A stretch of DNA of 64,000 bases from Arthrobacter alpinus. GTDB lineage: Bacteria > Actinomycetota > Actinomycetes > Actinomycetales > Micrococcaceae. Both the position numbers and the translations under genes were made by a program. Position 1 is the stretch's first letter. Each line of letters begins with the position of its first letter. The DNA lies in assembly GCF_900105965.1 (NCBI RefSeq), contig NZ_FNTV01000001.1:1116001-1180000 (forward strand), read 5' to 3'. Below are positions 35,546 to 44,701 of this stretch, one piece after another. The notes beneath the pieces are model-generated. The model was not told the origin of the DNA, made no database searches, and saw only the letters and a list, made by a program, of their open reading frames with translations.

Positions 35546-35620
35546 AGGACGTTGAACCACCTAGCTCAACAGCCGCTGTGAGATCGATGGTGCTGTCCGC
35601 AGGGGAACCCGGAGCGGGAA
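35546..35620. repeat. Dispersed 75-bp repeat, copy C
   Basis: AGGACGTTGAA, an 8-nt loop, CTCAACAG, GAGATCGA and GTCCGCAGGGGAA. The upstream word CGGTCCGGAT also matches copy B. It ends just before the small membrane protein gene at 35631. Confidence 0.7.
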
Positions 35621-35630
35621 TTCGGAATAC

Positions 35631-35981
35631 TTATGCGCTCAACCCGGACACGCCCAGCGTCCAGAGGGGGACAACAATGGCAGCGACACCCAGTGATGCC
35701 ATGAGGCATCGCAGGACGATTAATTTTCGTTCTGATCCAATCACGGCACTGGCTGCCAGTAGTGCCGAGAAGAGACTAACGATGACTACAGTTCCCCATC
35801 CTGCGGGACTGAAAGGGGCATCCAGGCTGCAGCTGGCTGGTGCAGGGTAGATGGCCGGGCACATTGTGGGCAATTGTTGGGATGACCAAGTGAGCCACAG
35901 GGATGCACCGGTGACGACTGCTGCTCCTACGGTACTGCGCCACAGGGGACGGGGCCCGGGTGCAGTGGCAGGTTGCGTCAT
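35631..35981 (-). CDS. Hypothetical membrane protein (116 aa)
   Basis: A 116-residue product from ATG 35981. The hydrophobic segments are about 14-32 (STVGAAVVTGASLWLTW), 55-75 (GTVVIVSLFSALLAASAVIG) and 82-105 (LRCLMASLGVAAIVVPLWTLG), so three helices are likely. A pair of Cys (MCPAIYPAPASCSLD) sits in the first outside loop and could form a disulfide. I recognise no family. It is next to the phosphotransferase gene in the same direction. Confidence 0.6.
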   Translation of the reverse strand: MTQPATAPGPRPLWRSTVGAAVVTGASLWLTWSSQQLPTMCPAIYPAPASCSLDAPFSPAGWGTVVIVSLFSALLAASAVIGSERKLIVLRCLMASLGVAAIVVPLWTLGVSGLSA

Positions 35982-36091
35982 GGCTTCACCGTACCGGCTG
36001 ATGCGGGTTGGTTCGTGCTGACGCGACAAGTACCCAACTACGTTTCACAGGGGCTCCCGGTTGGAACGGGGCAGGCCGTAACCGGAACGCT

Positions 36092-37027
36092 CTACGGGAC
36101 ACCGGCGCGTTGGAGTCGTTCCGGTGCCTGACAGGTGAGCGCATCCAGTGCGACCGGCGGGGATTGGAAGAGACTTTCACCGCGGGCGTTATGCAGTGCA
36201 GGCCACAAGCTCGCGGCCCAGGCAACCTCCTGCTCTTCGTCGGTAAACCGTCTATCACGCGCCTGCTGGTAGGCGTCAATGAAATTTCCCGAGCTTTCGA
36301 TGGTTGACAGTGTTGGGGTGGCGGTGCTGGCAAAGGCGCCGGATGCTGCACCGACGATAGCCGCTTCCGGGAGGGCGACGAGGCTATCCCAATCGTGGAC
36401 CGCCCATGGGAGGTCTCCTTGCCAGCGAAGATTTTGGCTTTCCCAGTCGCCGTGCCCAACAACTAGGGGTAAGACTCCTTGTGCCAGTCGTCGCGATACG
36501 GAACGGGCAATGTCATGCACGTGTCCAGGTACGAGGTCTTGGTTCATGGCGTCTACCACTGGATTTGTTGGCCACAAGCCACCTGTTGGCGGATTCCAGT
36601 GCATCCACGGAGGCGGTGCGCCAAGCCCGGTGGGGGACTGTGATTCAAGAATCTCCATCAGACCCGCCAAGAGTTTCGCGGACCGGGCGGCAAAGGAAAC
36701 CTCTCCACCGGAGCGCATTTCACCGCCAGCAAGCCATGTCTCAGCACTGACCACCACACCCGGTTCGAGTAGGTCTGCTCTGGTCAATGGCCGGGCACAC
36801 GGGAAGCCAGCATCCGCTGCAATGCGCTGAATTTGAAGGCATCGACTGATCCTGTCGGCGGAATCAGACCGGACCTTGACGGCAACAGTGCCTTGCTCAT
36901 CGGAGTCGTAGCGGAACTGATGAGACATTTGACCGCCAGCTTCGGCACGCAACGACGTGAGAGTGCCGTGGCCGAGCACGCGAAAACACCACGCCTCAAC
37001 TTCAACGAACATTGATCTCAACACCAT
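36092..37027 (-). CDS. Phosphotransferase-family (APH-like) kinase
   Basis: A 311-residue aminoglycoside phosphotransferase-like kinase. The catalytic loop VVGHGDWESQNLRW holds the HGDxxxxN element, and AVHDWDSLVALP holds the Asp of the metal site. The N-terminal lobe has the KVRSDSADRISRCLQIQ region with a Lys for ATP. Enzymes of this fold phosphorylate antibiotics, choline, homoserine or sugars. Nothing nearby tells which. The start might be the ATG at 37012. A resistance role is possible but not shown. Confidence 0.8.
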   Translation of the reverse strand: MVLRSMFVEVEAWCFRVLGHGTLTSLRAEAGGQMSHQFRYDSDEQGTVAVKVRSDSADRISRCLQIQRIAADAGFPCARPLTRADLLEPGVVVSAETWLAGGEMRSGGEVSFAARSAKLLAGLMEILESQSPTGLGAPPPWMHWNPPTGGLWPTNPVVDAMNQDLVPGHVHDIARSVSRRLAQGVLPLVVGHGDWESQNLRWQGDLPWAVHDWDSLVALPEAAIVGAASGAFASTATPTLSTIESSGNFIDAYQQARDRRFTDEEQEVAWAASLWPALHNARGESLFQSPPVALDALTCQAPERLQRAGVP

Positions 37028-37261
37028 CGTTCGATTCTACAAACAGGGAACCTGCGGCTAGTTCCACCATCGGCCATGACTCTCTGGTGTCGCATTCTCT
37101 ACCGTGCCGCATGCGAAACCTTGAACGGGACGGTTTGCTACTCCTTGTGCCGCCTACGCAGTATTGACGTGCGAATCCGTGTGCTCGCGCTGGAGAAAGT
37201 CGCGAGGCAGGCTTTGCGGAACCCTGTTTCAGGTGCACCAATTTAGTGTTGAGGGGGTTAG

Positions 37262-37609
37262 TTGCATACGTCAGAATTTGATCTAGAGGCACTCTCACGA
37301 GGTTGGAGCGACTGGCTTCGCCTCGCCGAGGTCCTGCAACTATTTCGTGAAGCAGGATCGCCGGCGCCACGAGAAGACTCAATTTTGTGGGTGCTCAGAT
37401 TTTGCAGCGAAGGTGTTCTGAAAGCAGGAAACTACGATATTCAGGGGCTCAACTAGTGGCCGGAACGTGGCCAAGAACTGGAGATCAGGATGCGTGAATG
37501 GCTTGTCCCTGACCCTCGTGATCCGTTGGGCGAAGTCATGAATCTCATGTTCGATCTCACAGCCATCGGTATGCAGTTAATCCCAGAAGATCTGCAATGC
37601 TGCCCCTAG
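37262..37609 (+). pseudogene. Hypothetical gene interrupted by one in-frame TAG
   Basis: A TTG start (preceded at 5 nt by GAGGGGG) opens MHTSEFDLEALSRGWSDWLRLAEVLQLFREAG, ending IQGLN before TAG at 37454-37456. The same frame continues WPERGQELEIRMREWLVPDPRDPLGEVMNLMFDLTAIG and stops at 37607-37609. The continuation fits the size and style of uncharacterised actinobacterial 110-residue proteins. A single CAG- or TGG-to-TAG change would explain the break. Readthrough or suppression cannot be excluded. Confidence 0.5.
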
Positions 37610-37729
37610 GTCTGGCATGCAGGATTGTTCGCGGCAGCGCGAGAAATCCCCAAGAGGAATCCTCTACGGGCGATTTCACATACTTAACGATCGCGACAAA
37701 CCCGCCACGCCGGCCTTCGAGGTAGAGCC

Positions 37730-38110
37730 TCAGAGTGGGTTCAGGCGTGCCTTGAGCAGGCAGAACTCATTGCCTTCGGGATCGGCCAGGACATGCCACT
37801 GTTCGTCCCCTGTCTGGCCGATGTCGGCCGGGAGCGCACCGAGCTTCAGAAGGCGTTCGAGTTCGGAGTCCTGATCGCGGTCGGTGGCGTTGACGTCGAT
37901 GTGCAGTCGGGATTTTCCCTTCTCCGGCTCATCCCTGCGACTGAGGAAGATTGTCGGCTGTGGACCGCCGAACCCTTCGCGCGGCCCGATTTCTACCGAG
38001 CCGTCGTCCAGTCGATCGAGCACGACGAAGTCAAGGACCTCGCACCAGAACCGCGCCAATACCTCAGGGTCGCGACAACCGAGCACGAGCTCACCGATAC
38101 GACATGCCAT
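37730..38110 (-). CDS. VOC family (glyoxalase-like) protein
   Basis: A 126-residue single VOC domain protein starting at ATG 38110. Sequence elements are ELVLGCRDPEVLARFWCEVLDFVVL, the strand IFLSRRDEPEKGKSRLHIDVNA, and the terminal HVLADPEGNEFCLLKA. The last stretch holds the usual Glu metal ligand, and RLHIDV gives the His. Family members bind metals or antibiotics or act as dioxygenases or isomerases. Its function is not known here. It stands alone, 120 bp downstream of the broken gene at 37262. Confidence 0.85.
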   Translation of the reverse strand: MACRIGELVLGCRDPEVLARFWCEVLDFVVLDRLDDGSVEIGPREGFGGPQPTIFLSRRDEPEKGKSRLHIDVNATDRDQDSELERLLKLGALPADIGQTGDEQWHVLADPEGNEFCLLKARLNPL

Positions 38111-38379
38111 TAACGTAACCTGCTCTCTGTATGGGAACTGCCGAGGCGGCCAGACATGGAACTCATATGCTCCGAGCAGTGAAAACAATGCCTGAATTGT
38201 ACTGGATATGGCGATGCGCGGGGGAAATAATTTCAGGGCCGCCCCTGCCTCGGCAGCCGGGCAGGCCCGTTGGTCATGCAGTGGGGAAACTGACTTTGAG
38301 AAACGACCAAGTGCCTGGCTCCCACCTTGCAGGAAGCGGGGGCTCCCTGCGCTTGACCGGGTACCAAGAGGGAACGGCG

Positions 38380-39585
38380 GATTCTGGCGGTCAATGCAAC
38401 AGGAGGGGTTCGATCAGTTCGATCGGTTTCTTGGCCTCTAGTCGTTTGCGTGGTCTGTCGTTGAGTTCAGTGGCGACCCAGTCAAGATCCTGGGCACTGT
38501 GGATGCTCAAATCAGTGCCTTGGGGGAAATACTGACGTAAGAGTCCATTGAGTGCTCGTTGATGCCACGCTGCCAGGGCGAATGCGGGTCGCAAAAGTAG
38601 ATCTCGATCCCGATATCCAGCTTCACCGTTTTCCAGTCCTGCATTTCGATGCCCTGGTCCCACATCAGCGAATGCCGCAGCGCTTGGGGGTGTTGATCTT
38701 CGCGGTCAACGCTTCACGCATCTGCTCGGCTTTGTAGCCATCGTGTAGGTGAACGAGCATCGTGTAGTTGGTAGTCCGCTGCACGAGTGTCCCAATAGCG
38801 CTCTGGTTACCTTTGCCGATGATGATGTCCCCTTCCCAGTGCCTTGGCACGGCACGGTCCTCTACCTCCGGCGGACGCTGGGAAATGTTGATCATTCCTA
38901 GGATCCGGTTCCTACGCTGCCCGGCCTTGTGGGACGGACGCCGCACAGCCCTCCCGGTGCGTAAACACGTAGCCAGATCCCGATTCAAGGCGCCCCGGGA
39001 CTGGACATACAAGGACTGGTAAATCGTCTCCGGTGACACCCGCATCTCCTCATGGTCGGGGAACTGGACCCGCAATCGTCCTGCGATTTGTTCCGGTGAA
39101 TACTTCTTGGCAAGGTGCTCTAACACTTTCGCACGCAAGAGCGTATTCCTGTGGAGTTTGGCCGGTTTCGGCCGGCTGGCACTCTCATAGGCGAGGATAT
39201 GGGCAGAGGTTGCCCGATAGGCGGTGCCAGGTTTCTTGTTGCGCCCCAACTCCCGGGATACCGTCGACGCCGAACGGCCAATAACCTCCCCGATCACTCT
39301 CAAGGACTGACCTTGGGCGCGGAGAATCGCGATCTCTTCACGCTGGATGAACGCCAAGCACCGGCCCATCCAATTCCTGCCACGGCGAGGTCGGACGCCA
39401 CCGGCAGCGGCCAAGACAGTGCGCCCCGTACGCCTACTGGTATTGATCTGAATCACAGCATCAATAGTGAAATCACCAGCCCGCATCCCTACCCAAAACA
39501 CCTGTATTAAATCCGGCCGGAAAAGGATCAAATACTCCGCCATGACAACACTCATTCACTAAGTGTTGCAATCACCGCAAGAACC
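38380..39585 (-). mobile_element. IS30-family insertion sequence, inactivated
   Basis: The inner ends carry related inverted repeats: GATTCTGGCGGTCAATGCAA at the left (38380-38399) and, as reverse complement, GGTTCTTGCGGTGATTGCAA at the right (to about 39585). I count 18 matches in 22 bp. Between them lies one transposase in broken frames. I could not define a target duplication because the exact outer end is uncertain. Confidence 0.8.
38391..39555 (-). pseudogene. IS30 transposase with two frameshifts
   Basis: An HTH-containing N-terminus (IQREEIAILRAQGQSLRVIGEVIGRSASTVSRELGRN) is followed by ETIYQSLYVQSRGALNRDL and the catalytic PRHWEGDIIIGKGNQSAIGTLVQRTTNY. The frame then shifts near 38686-38690 (a run of five G) and continues as RHSLMWDQGIEMQDWK through YFCDPHSPWQRG. 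A second 1-nt shift near 38551-38555 leads to NGLLRQYFPQGTDLS and ELNDRPRKRLEAKKP. All three acidic residues and the final helix are present across the frames, so two small deletions killed a complete enzyme. Confidence 0.85.
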
Positions 39586-40498
39586 CAAGCAACTCTGAGC
39601 GGGACACAAAACATGAGGGTTCCATTCGGAGGACTCCACGGGGCCGAGCCTGCTTGGGCTGCCACCTCCATAGCCAGCGGAGGGCGTCTGGCAACAGGAC
39701 ACCGCCGTGGTTGGGGCTGTGGCCGCCGTCCCCGAGGACGAGGCGGAAGTCGTAGCCTGCCTCTGCAAGGGCCGCTGTGACGCGAAGGTTATTTGAAAGC
39801 CAGTTTCGGTCTGGTTCGTTCCAGTGCAGGTCACGGTGACCGGCCTGCATGAAGATGCGGAGCGGTTTGGTGGTCGTGTTCGGGATTAGTTCGGGGTATG
39901 GATTTCCGTTGGGTATCTGTGCAAAGCTCGGTAGGAATCCGATGACGCGGCGGAACTTGTCTGGGCGCAGCCACGCGGCAGTGAAGGCACAATTGCCCCC
40001 ACTGCTCCCACCGCAAATTCCCCAGGTTTCTGGGTCTTCGGAGACGGAGTAGCGCTCGGTGACTTGCGGGATGATCTCGGTGAGTAGAAAGTCGACGTAC
40101 CTGCCATCGAAAGCGTCATATTCAGTGTTGCGGTTCTTCGGCTGTTCCGACTCGGGGAAGATTCCCGGGTTGAGGAAGATACTGATGGTGACTGGGATGT
40201 CGCCGGAGTGGATGAGGTTGTCCAAGACAATTCCGCCACGGACCTCTCCCTCGGGATCGAGGTAGAGCCAACCGTCCTGGAACACCATCAGTGAAGTCGG
40301 CTCGCCCGGACAATACTGCTGCGGGACATGGACCCAGAACTTCCGAGAGGTGCCTGGGTAGAGCGTGCTGTGGTTCCATTCAAACTCGACGACGGTACCG
40401 ACTGGGACTCCCTGCTGCTGAATTGAGTTCGGCCCATGTTGGTATCGCACGGAGGATTGGTCAATCGGCAGTGGTTGGTACGGCAGTTCGATAGTCAC
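39572..40498 (-). CDS. Esterase, enterochelin esterase-like (alpha/beta hydrolase)
   Basis: A 308-residue hydrolase of the Fes/esterase-D type. An N-terminal beta-sandwich-like part is followed by an alpha/beta-hydrolase core with the nucleophile elbow GGSSGGN (Ser about 166) and strands such as KPLRIFMQAGHRDLHW and AEAGYDFRLVLGDGGHSPNHGG (His). Such enzymes cleave siderophore esters, cinnamoyl esters or trehalose mycolates. The last residues (about LLGFLR) are read from the right end of the IS30 element, so the IS landed at the very end of this gene. No signal peptide is visible. Confidence 0.85.
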   Translation of the reverse strand: MTIELPYQPLPIDQSSVRYQHGPNSIQQQGVPVGTVVEFEWNHSTLYPGTSRKFWVHVPQQYCPGEPTSLMVFQDGWLYLDPEGEVRGGIVLDNLIHSGDIPVTISIFLNPGIFPESEQPKNRNTEYDAFDGRYVDFLLTEIIPQVTERYSVSEDPETWGICGGSSGGNCAFTAAWLRPDKFRRVIGFLPSFAQIPNGNPYPELIPNTTTKPLRIFMQAGHRDLHWNEPDRNWLSNNLRVTAALAEAGYDFRLVLGDGGHSPNHGGVLLPDALRWLWRWQPKQARPRGVLRMEPSCFVSRSELLGFLR

Positions 40499-41670
40499 AG
40501 GTGGCAGTCTAGCGGTGGCTTGCGGACGTGGTCCCCAATGGGCCTGGCCTGTCCACGTGGCGGTGAGGTCACTGGACCTTTTCCTTTGAAGTGTCAGCTA
40601 CAGGTGCGGGTTTGACCTTGTGGGAGGGATCCTCTCGTTGCTTCTTGACTGGTCGGAAGACCCCACCCAAACGGCCGCCGATCTAACCATGTTCGTTGAA
40701 CGGATGCTGCCGGACTGGCTGAGGGACGAGCATGAGATAGAAGCCCCGGTGTTCATCGCGACGACCCCTTGGGCCACGCCCTACAAACGTGCCCGTAGCA
40801 CTCGACGCCAGGCCATCGAAGTGGCCCACTTTACGACCGTCAATGGTGGCTCGGCCGCCTTAATTCGCCGGTCCTTCACGGGAGAATCCGGTGCCAGCCA
40901 GTGGTCTTGGTGCGGCTGCCCACAGTCTGTTCGTTTGGACCACGCCTGGGATGTGAGTCTTCTGTACTCGTAGTGAAGACGTCCAGCGCATCTTGCCGGA
41001 GAAGATGGCACGTGGATCATTTGTCCCCAGGTTCAGGGTGACGCGCGGCGGTGGATTGATTGGTTTCCCCCGGTTGGTCCAATCTCACCCACGGACGTGG
41101 GGCTCATCAATGGGAGACAGATGGAACTTCAGAACCACGTCAGTAGTGGCGTGTTCCAGTTGGGAACACTTTTCCTTTCGGACGGTTCCGGATCGCGTCG
41201 TATTGGGACGGAAATCTGCAGGAGCTCGCTGCTTCCCTCTGTTTTCGAGGGTCAATGTTTGGTTCGAATCCCACCATGGGCACTCGGCGCTCACGCTTGT
41301 TATCCCGGACAGGGTTATCTGTGGCCAATGGGCCCGCTTGCTGAGAGGGAGTGCGTTATAGAGGATTTGAATCCTTTGAGATGATCGGCCAGCCTTCTCG
41401 TCCACGGGAAGGCTTTCGATGACATGCTTCGTCGATGTTTCGATGATGACGACGGAATTCTTGACCCAGGTCGGGTCTGGCACGACTTCAAAACGAACGT
41501 CTGAGACCAGGTTTGGCTGTACGGCGTCGTTCTTGGCTCGGTTTAAGGCGTCAACGAGCTGGTTCGTGGTTGTGTTCACGGCAACTGTTTCTTTCGGCAG
41601 ACGTGCCGAGTTTCCCTCGGCGGGAGTGCCATTCCACCGTCCGTCGCAACCCCACTCGTCATGGAATCTT
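40499..41670. other. Degenerate region with a repeat and weak ORFs
   Basis: About 1.2 kb. A weak plus-strand frame (from about 40689, MFVERMLPDWLRDEHEIE, to 40973) and a minus-strand frame (41085-41579, starting GTG) are unfamiliar and lack good ribosome binding sites. The repeat with a T-arm-like end lies inside at 41151-41283. Confidence 0.5.
41151..41283. repeat. Dispersed hairpin repeat ending in a T-arm-like motif, copy 1
   Basis: Begins with a hairpin GTGTTCC...GGAACAC, then CTTTCGGAC, GTCGTATTGGG, a GCTTCCCTCTG region, and ends GGTTCGAATCCCACCATGGGCAC. Copy 2 is at 59633-59754 and a truncated copy at 58342-58437. No full tRNA can be folded upstream of the GGTTCGAATCCC motif. Confidence 0.7.
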
Positions 41671-41674
41671 GCGG

Positions 41675-41905
41675 TCGATCGTGATGGATCGGGGGTTGCC
41701 GGCCATTGAGGGCTTGGACGAACTGCAGCGGCTGCGCCGGAAAGGGGTCACCACCCTTGCCCTCGGCTCTCGGCGCTGATTCATCCCGCGGACCGGGTCG
41801 AGGCATTGGACCGGGGTGACGAAGCCTACTCGGACAAGCCCTGCGACATGGAAGACCTGCTGGCGCGGATCCGCCCGCTCCTGCGCCGTAACGCAGACAC
41901 ATCGG
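41675..41905 (+). pseudogene. OmpR-type response regulator receiver domain, broken
   Basis: The plus strand reads SIVMDRGLPAIEGLDELQRLRRKGVTT and then, after a frameshift near 41778, LIHPADRVEALDRGDEAYSDKPCDMEDLLARIRPLLRRNAD. The two pieces make a receiver domain (a phosphoacceptor Asp in MDRGLP, a Lys in DKPCD). There is no start region and no DNA-binding domain. It ends 43 bp before the PLD-type gene. Confidence 0.7.
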
Positions 41906-41947
41906 CCATCGGCGCTTCCCAAGGGTGTCTCGTGGATGTGTTGATCG

Positions 41948-43210
41948 CTAAAGGAATGGGCGTAAGGGGATGATGACGGATTCACTGAATCGTGCTATCC
42001 AGGGACGGGTGCTCCATTCCTCCAGCGTGAGTTCGTGGCTGTTGCGACTGTCAACGTCGAAGACGTCCTCCATGTTGGTGGCGAAGGCCTCGTCGTGGAT
42101 TTCGAGATTGGTTTCGTAGTTGCCGGTCAAACTCAGGCGGTCAATATTTGCTGTGCCGATGGTTGACCACTGGCCGTCGATGGTGGCAGTTTTCGCGTGA
42201 ATCATGGCGTCACGGTAGAGCAAGATCCGGACACCAGAATCTAACAAGGACCTGTAGAAGCCGCGCGACAGCCAGTCGGAAAGAACATGGTTGGAATCGC
42301 GGGGTAGGATCACTCGAACATCCACTCCGCGTTCGCTTGCTTCGAGTAGGGCCCTGAGGATCTGCTGGTCGGGAATGAAATAGGCCATCGTGATGTAAAT
42401 ATGTTTCTCGGCTCGGCCGATCGCGTCAAGGTAGATTCCCCGGATCGGGTATACCAGGCTTGCTGGAATATTGTTGATGGCTCGAATCCTGGACTCCCAG
42501 GTCCCGGGCGTCGTGTGGGGAATTTTCGGGTTTCGACCGGGAAATTGGCGGTTCCATACCGAGACGAAAGCGTTGCGGATATCCCATACGGATGTCCCGG
42601 TGACGCGGAGATGGGTATCGCGCCATTCGGTGGCATAGAGCGAGCCAATGTTGTAGCCGCCCACAAAACCTGTTTCGTCGTCGACAATGAGCAGCTTGCG
42701 GTGATCCAAACTTGTGGAGCGGATGGTGCCTAGCAGTAGCGAGGGTCGAAACATGGGGAATCCATAGACGTGGATGGCCGGATGGAACTTGAAAAACGCG
42801 CCAGGAACCACGAGGTTGGCAAAGACGTCATAGATGATGTAGACCTCTACGCCGCGCTCTGCAGCTTCGTTCAGTGCGTCCTTGAACTGGAGACCGGCTT
42901 CATCGTTTTTCCAGATGAAGGTTTCGATAAAAATCTGTTTCTTGGCACCGCGGATCGACTCGAGCATGTCGGTATATAGGTCAGCGCCGTAGGTGTACAG
43001 CTTGATGTTTGACTCGGCGATAGTGCTGTGAAAAGTGCCTGGATGGGGGAACCCGGTTCGTTTGGACCGGGACCGGCGCTTGACCGCATCCCAGACAACA
43101 AGGCCGGTTATCACGGTGCCTTGAACGGCTGCAACCGCAACGGCGGTCCTCAGGACGGTTTTTTTGGCTGCCTCTACGGCAGGACTGGGCGACGCTTGAT
43201 CCATGACCAC
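41948..43210 (-). CDS. Cardiolipin synthase-like phospholipase D-family protein
   Basis: A 420-residue membrane-associated PLD protein. An N-terminal hydrophobic segment (about 21-41, RTAVAVAAVQGTVITGLVVW) could anchor it. Two HKD motifs are present: LDHRKLLIVDDETGFVGG (H170, K172, D177) and IHAKTATIDGQWSTIGTAN (about 337-344). It could make cardiolipin from phosphatidylglycerol, or transfer phosphatidyl groups to other lipids. It lacks the second N-terminal helix of some Cls enzymes. Start at 43210 or two codons later. Neighbours are unrelated. Confidence 0.88.
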   Translation of the reverse strand: MVMDQASPSPAVEAAKKTVLRTAVAVAAVQGTVITGLVVWDAVKRRSRSKRTGFPHPGTFHSTIAESNIKLYTYGADLYTDMLESIRGAKKQIFIETFIWKNDEAGLQFKDALNEAAERGVEVYIIYDVFANLVVPGAFFKFHPAIHVYGFPMFRPSLLLGTIRSTSLDHRKLLIVDDETGFVGGYNIGSLYATEWRDTHLRVTGTSVWDIRNAFVSVWNRQFPGRNPKIPHTTPGTWESRIRAINNIPASLVYPIRGIYLDAIGRAEKHIYITMAYFIPDQQILRALLEASERGVDVRVILPRDSNHVLSDWLSRGFYRSLLDSGVRILLYRDAMIHAKTATIDGQWSTIGTANIDRLSLTGNYETNLEIHDEAFATNMEDVFDVDSRNSHELTLEEWSTRPWIARFSESVIIPLRPFL

Positions 43211-43657
43211 AGCCTAGCCCCCGTTCAGTCCTTAACTTGCAGATACTGGTTCGTGCCGATGTCGCGCCCGACCCTGGGCGCGCGCGTTTTATCAGCCTAT
43301 TTTCCCGAGGCACTGACTGTGGGGTCGGGTGGGCAATAGGTTGCGCCCGTCCGCCGCGGTCGGCGGGCCACCTGACGAATCGCGGCGAGCTGACCATGAG
43401 GGATCAGGTATCCGTCCCAAAGGAGGCGGTTGTCGCCTGGCTGGAAAACCGTCTCGGGTGTGAACGTGCGCTGGCGGAGGCTACAGCCCACACCACGGAT
43501 GCGTGGTTCCCCTCACGGGTATAGACGTATCTCTGGATCTCGATGCCGGCATGCCTGACCACCAACTTCGCGACCGTCGCCCGCGAATCAGCCGATGATC
43601 GGGAAAGAGTGGGCTCAACCTGAAACTGTGTGGACGGTTGCGTGGTTGTCGTCCGCA
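43211..43657. other. Intergenic region with only a tiny candidate ORF
   Basis: About 445 bp. A 42-residue frame starts at 43396 (MRDQVSVPKEAVVAWL) but has a poor ribosome binding site. I see no other structure. Confidence 0.4.
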
Positions 43658-43930
43658 CTATTTGGCCATCATGTCTTCAGCTGAGCACGCGGTCATCGAA
43701 GGTTCAGCTGATTTTCGATTGCCTGGGTCGTTGAGCGAATGTCCATTCCGGTGCAACGCCGCTACAATTGCCTGTTCGCGGCGTGCAAGGTCTGCGATCC
43801 GTCCGGGGTTGGTGGCAGTTCTATGTTCGTCCTCGGTCAGGGCCAGTTTCACAATAAGTTCTCGAACAGTCGCCTGGCCGAGATCGTCGTCCTCAGGCAT
43901 GGGTCCGTTCATGGTTTGGGTTGCTTCCAT
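43658..43930 (-). CDS. Small hypothetical protein (90 aa), divergent from the LuxR regulator
   Basis: A 90-residue polar protein: MEATQTMNGPMPEDDDLGQATVRELIVKLALTEDEHRTATNPGRIADLARREQAIVAALHRNG, then a Ser-rich tail. A helical middle segment with heptad-like Leu suggests a coiled-coil or protein-protein function. Start could be 43930 or the Met at 43912. It is divergent from the LuxR gene with an 85-bp gap. No family known. Confidence 0.55.
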   Translation of the reverse strand: MEATQTMNGPMPEDDDLGQATVRELIVKLALTEDEHRTATNPGRIADLARREQAIVAALHRNGHSLNDPGNRKSAEPSMTACSAEDMMAK

Positions 43931-44015
43931 TCCCGAAGCCTATTTCGCAGAGGGGGTTAACTTCTTCACCCCTAGGGGTGAACTTGCCTGCCCATTGTTG
44001 CCTTACAGTGAGGGG

Positions 44016-44660
44016 ATGGAAAGCCTTCGCATCGCCCTGGTGGATGACTATGAAATTGTGCTTCGCGGGCTGGAGATGATGCTTCGTTCTTACGGGGACA
44101 CGGTGGAGGTAGTCGAACTGGACCTCAACCGTAATGTGGATACACCTGTCCACCTCACGCTCTACGATACTTTTGCCGCGACCCCAGGAGACGGCGCGGA
44201 CGTCCACGAACTGGCTAGCAATCCGCTGGCTGGCAAAGTCATTGTCTATTCCTGGGATCTCGATGAAACAAGGGTCCAAGCGGCACTGGCGAACGGAGCC
44301 AGCGGATATCTTTCTAAAGGCTTGCCCGCAGCCCGACTGGTCAGTGCACTCCACGAAATCCACCGGGGAGAAGGCAAGGTTTTCCCAGGACCCAGTGGCC
44401 AAGCGAAATCCAGCCTGGGCGATTGGCCAGGCCGCGAAGAAGGCCTCACTCAACGGGAGGCCGAGGTGCTGGCACTGATCACTCAAGGTTTGAATAATGC
44501 CGAGATCGCCGACAGGGCTCGGTTATCAATCAACACCGTCAAGACCTTCATCCGCAGCTGCTACCGCCGCATCGGGGTAACTGACCGCTCCAACGCCATC
44601 CTCTGGGGCCTTGAACACGGTTTCATTCCTGACCATAAACGCGTTAATCCGCGCGGATGA
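44016..44660 (+). CDS. LuxR-type response regulator
   Basis: A 214-residue NarL/FixJ-like regulator. The receiver domain begins SLRIALVDDYEIVLRGLEMML with the conserved Asp pair. The usual phosphoacceptor strand is LTLYDTFAATP, and the conserved Lys is in GYLSKGLP. A C-terminal LuxR HTH follows (LTQREAEVLALITQGLNNAEIADRARLSINTVKTFIRSCYRRIGV). The middle of the receiver is variable, so atypical or unphosphorylated signalling is possible. ATG 44016 follows GAGGGG. No histidine kinase is next to it, so it is an orphan. Confidence 0.88.
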   Translation: MESLRIALVDDYEIVLRGLEMMLRSYGDTVEVVELDLNRNVDTPVHLTLYDTFAATPGDGADVHELASNPLAGKVIVYSWDLDETRVQAALANGASGYLSKGLPAARLVSALHEIHRGEGKVFPGPSGQAKSSLGDWPGREEGLTQREAEVLALITQGLNNAEIADRARLSINTVKTFIRSCYRRIGVTDRSNAILWGLEHGFIPDHKRVNPRG

Positions 44661-44701
44661 GTACCTGTCATTTTCCGAAGCCAGGTCCAAGAAAATAGGC
44701 G

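Noticed and set aside
41200..41283. tRNA gene ending in GGTTCGAATCCC
   Set aside because: No acceptor-stem partner or anticodon arm can be folded upstream; the motif belongs to the dispersed repeat.
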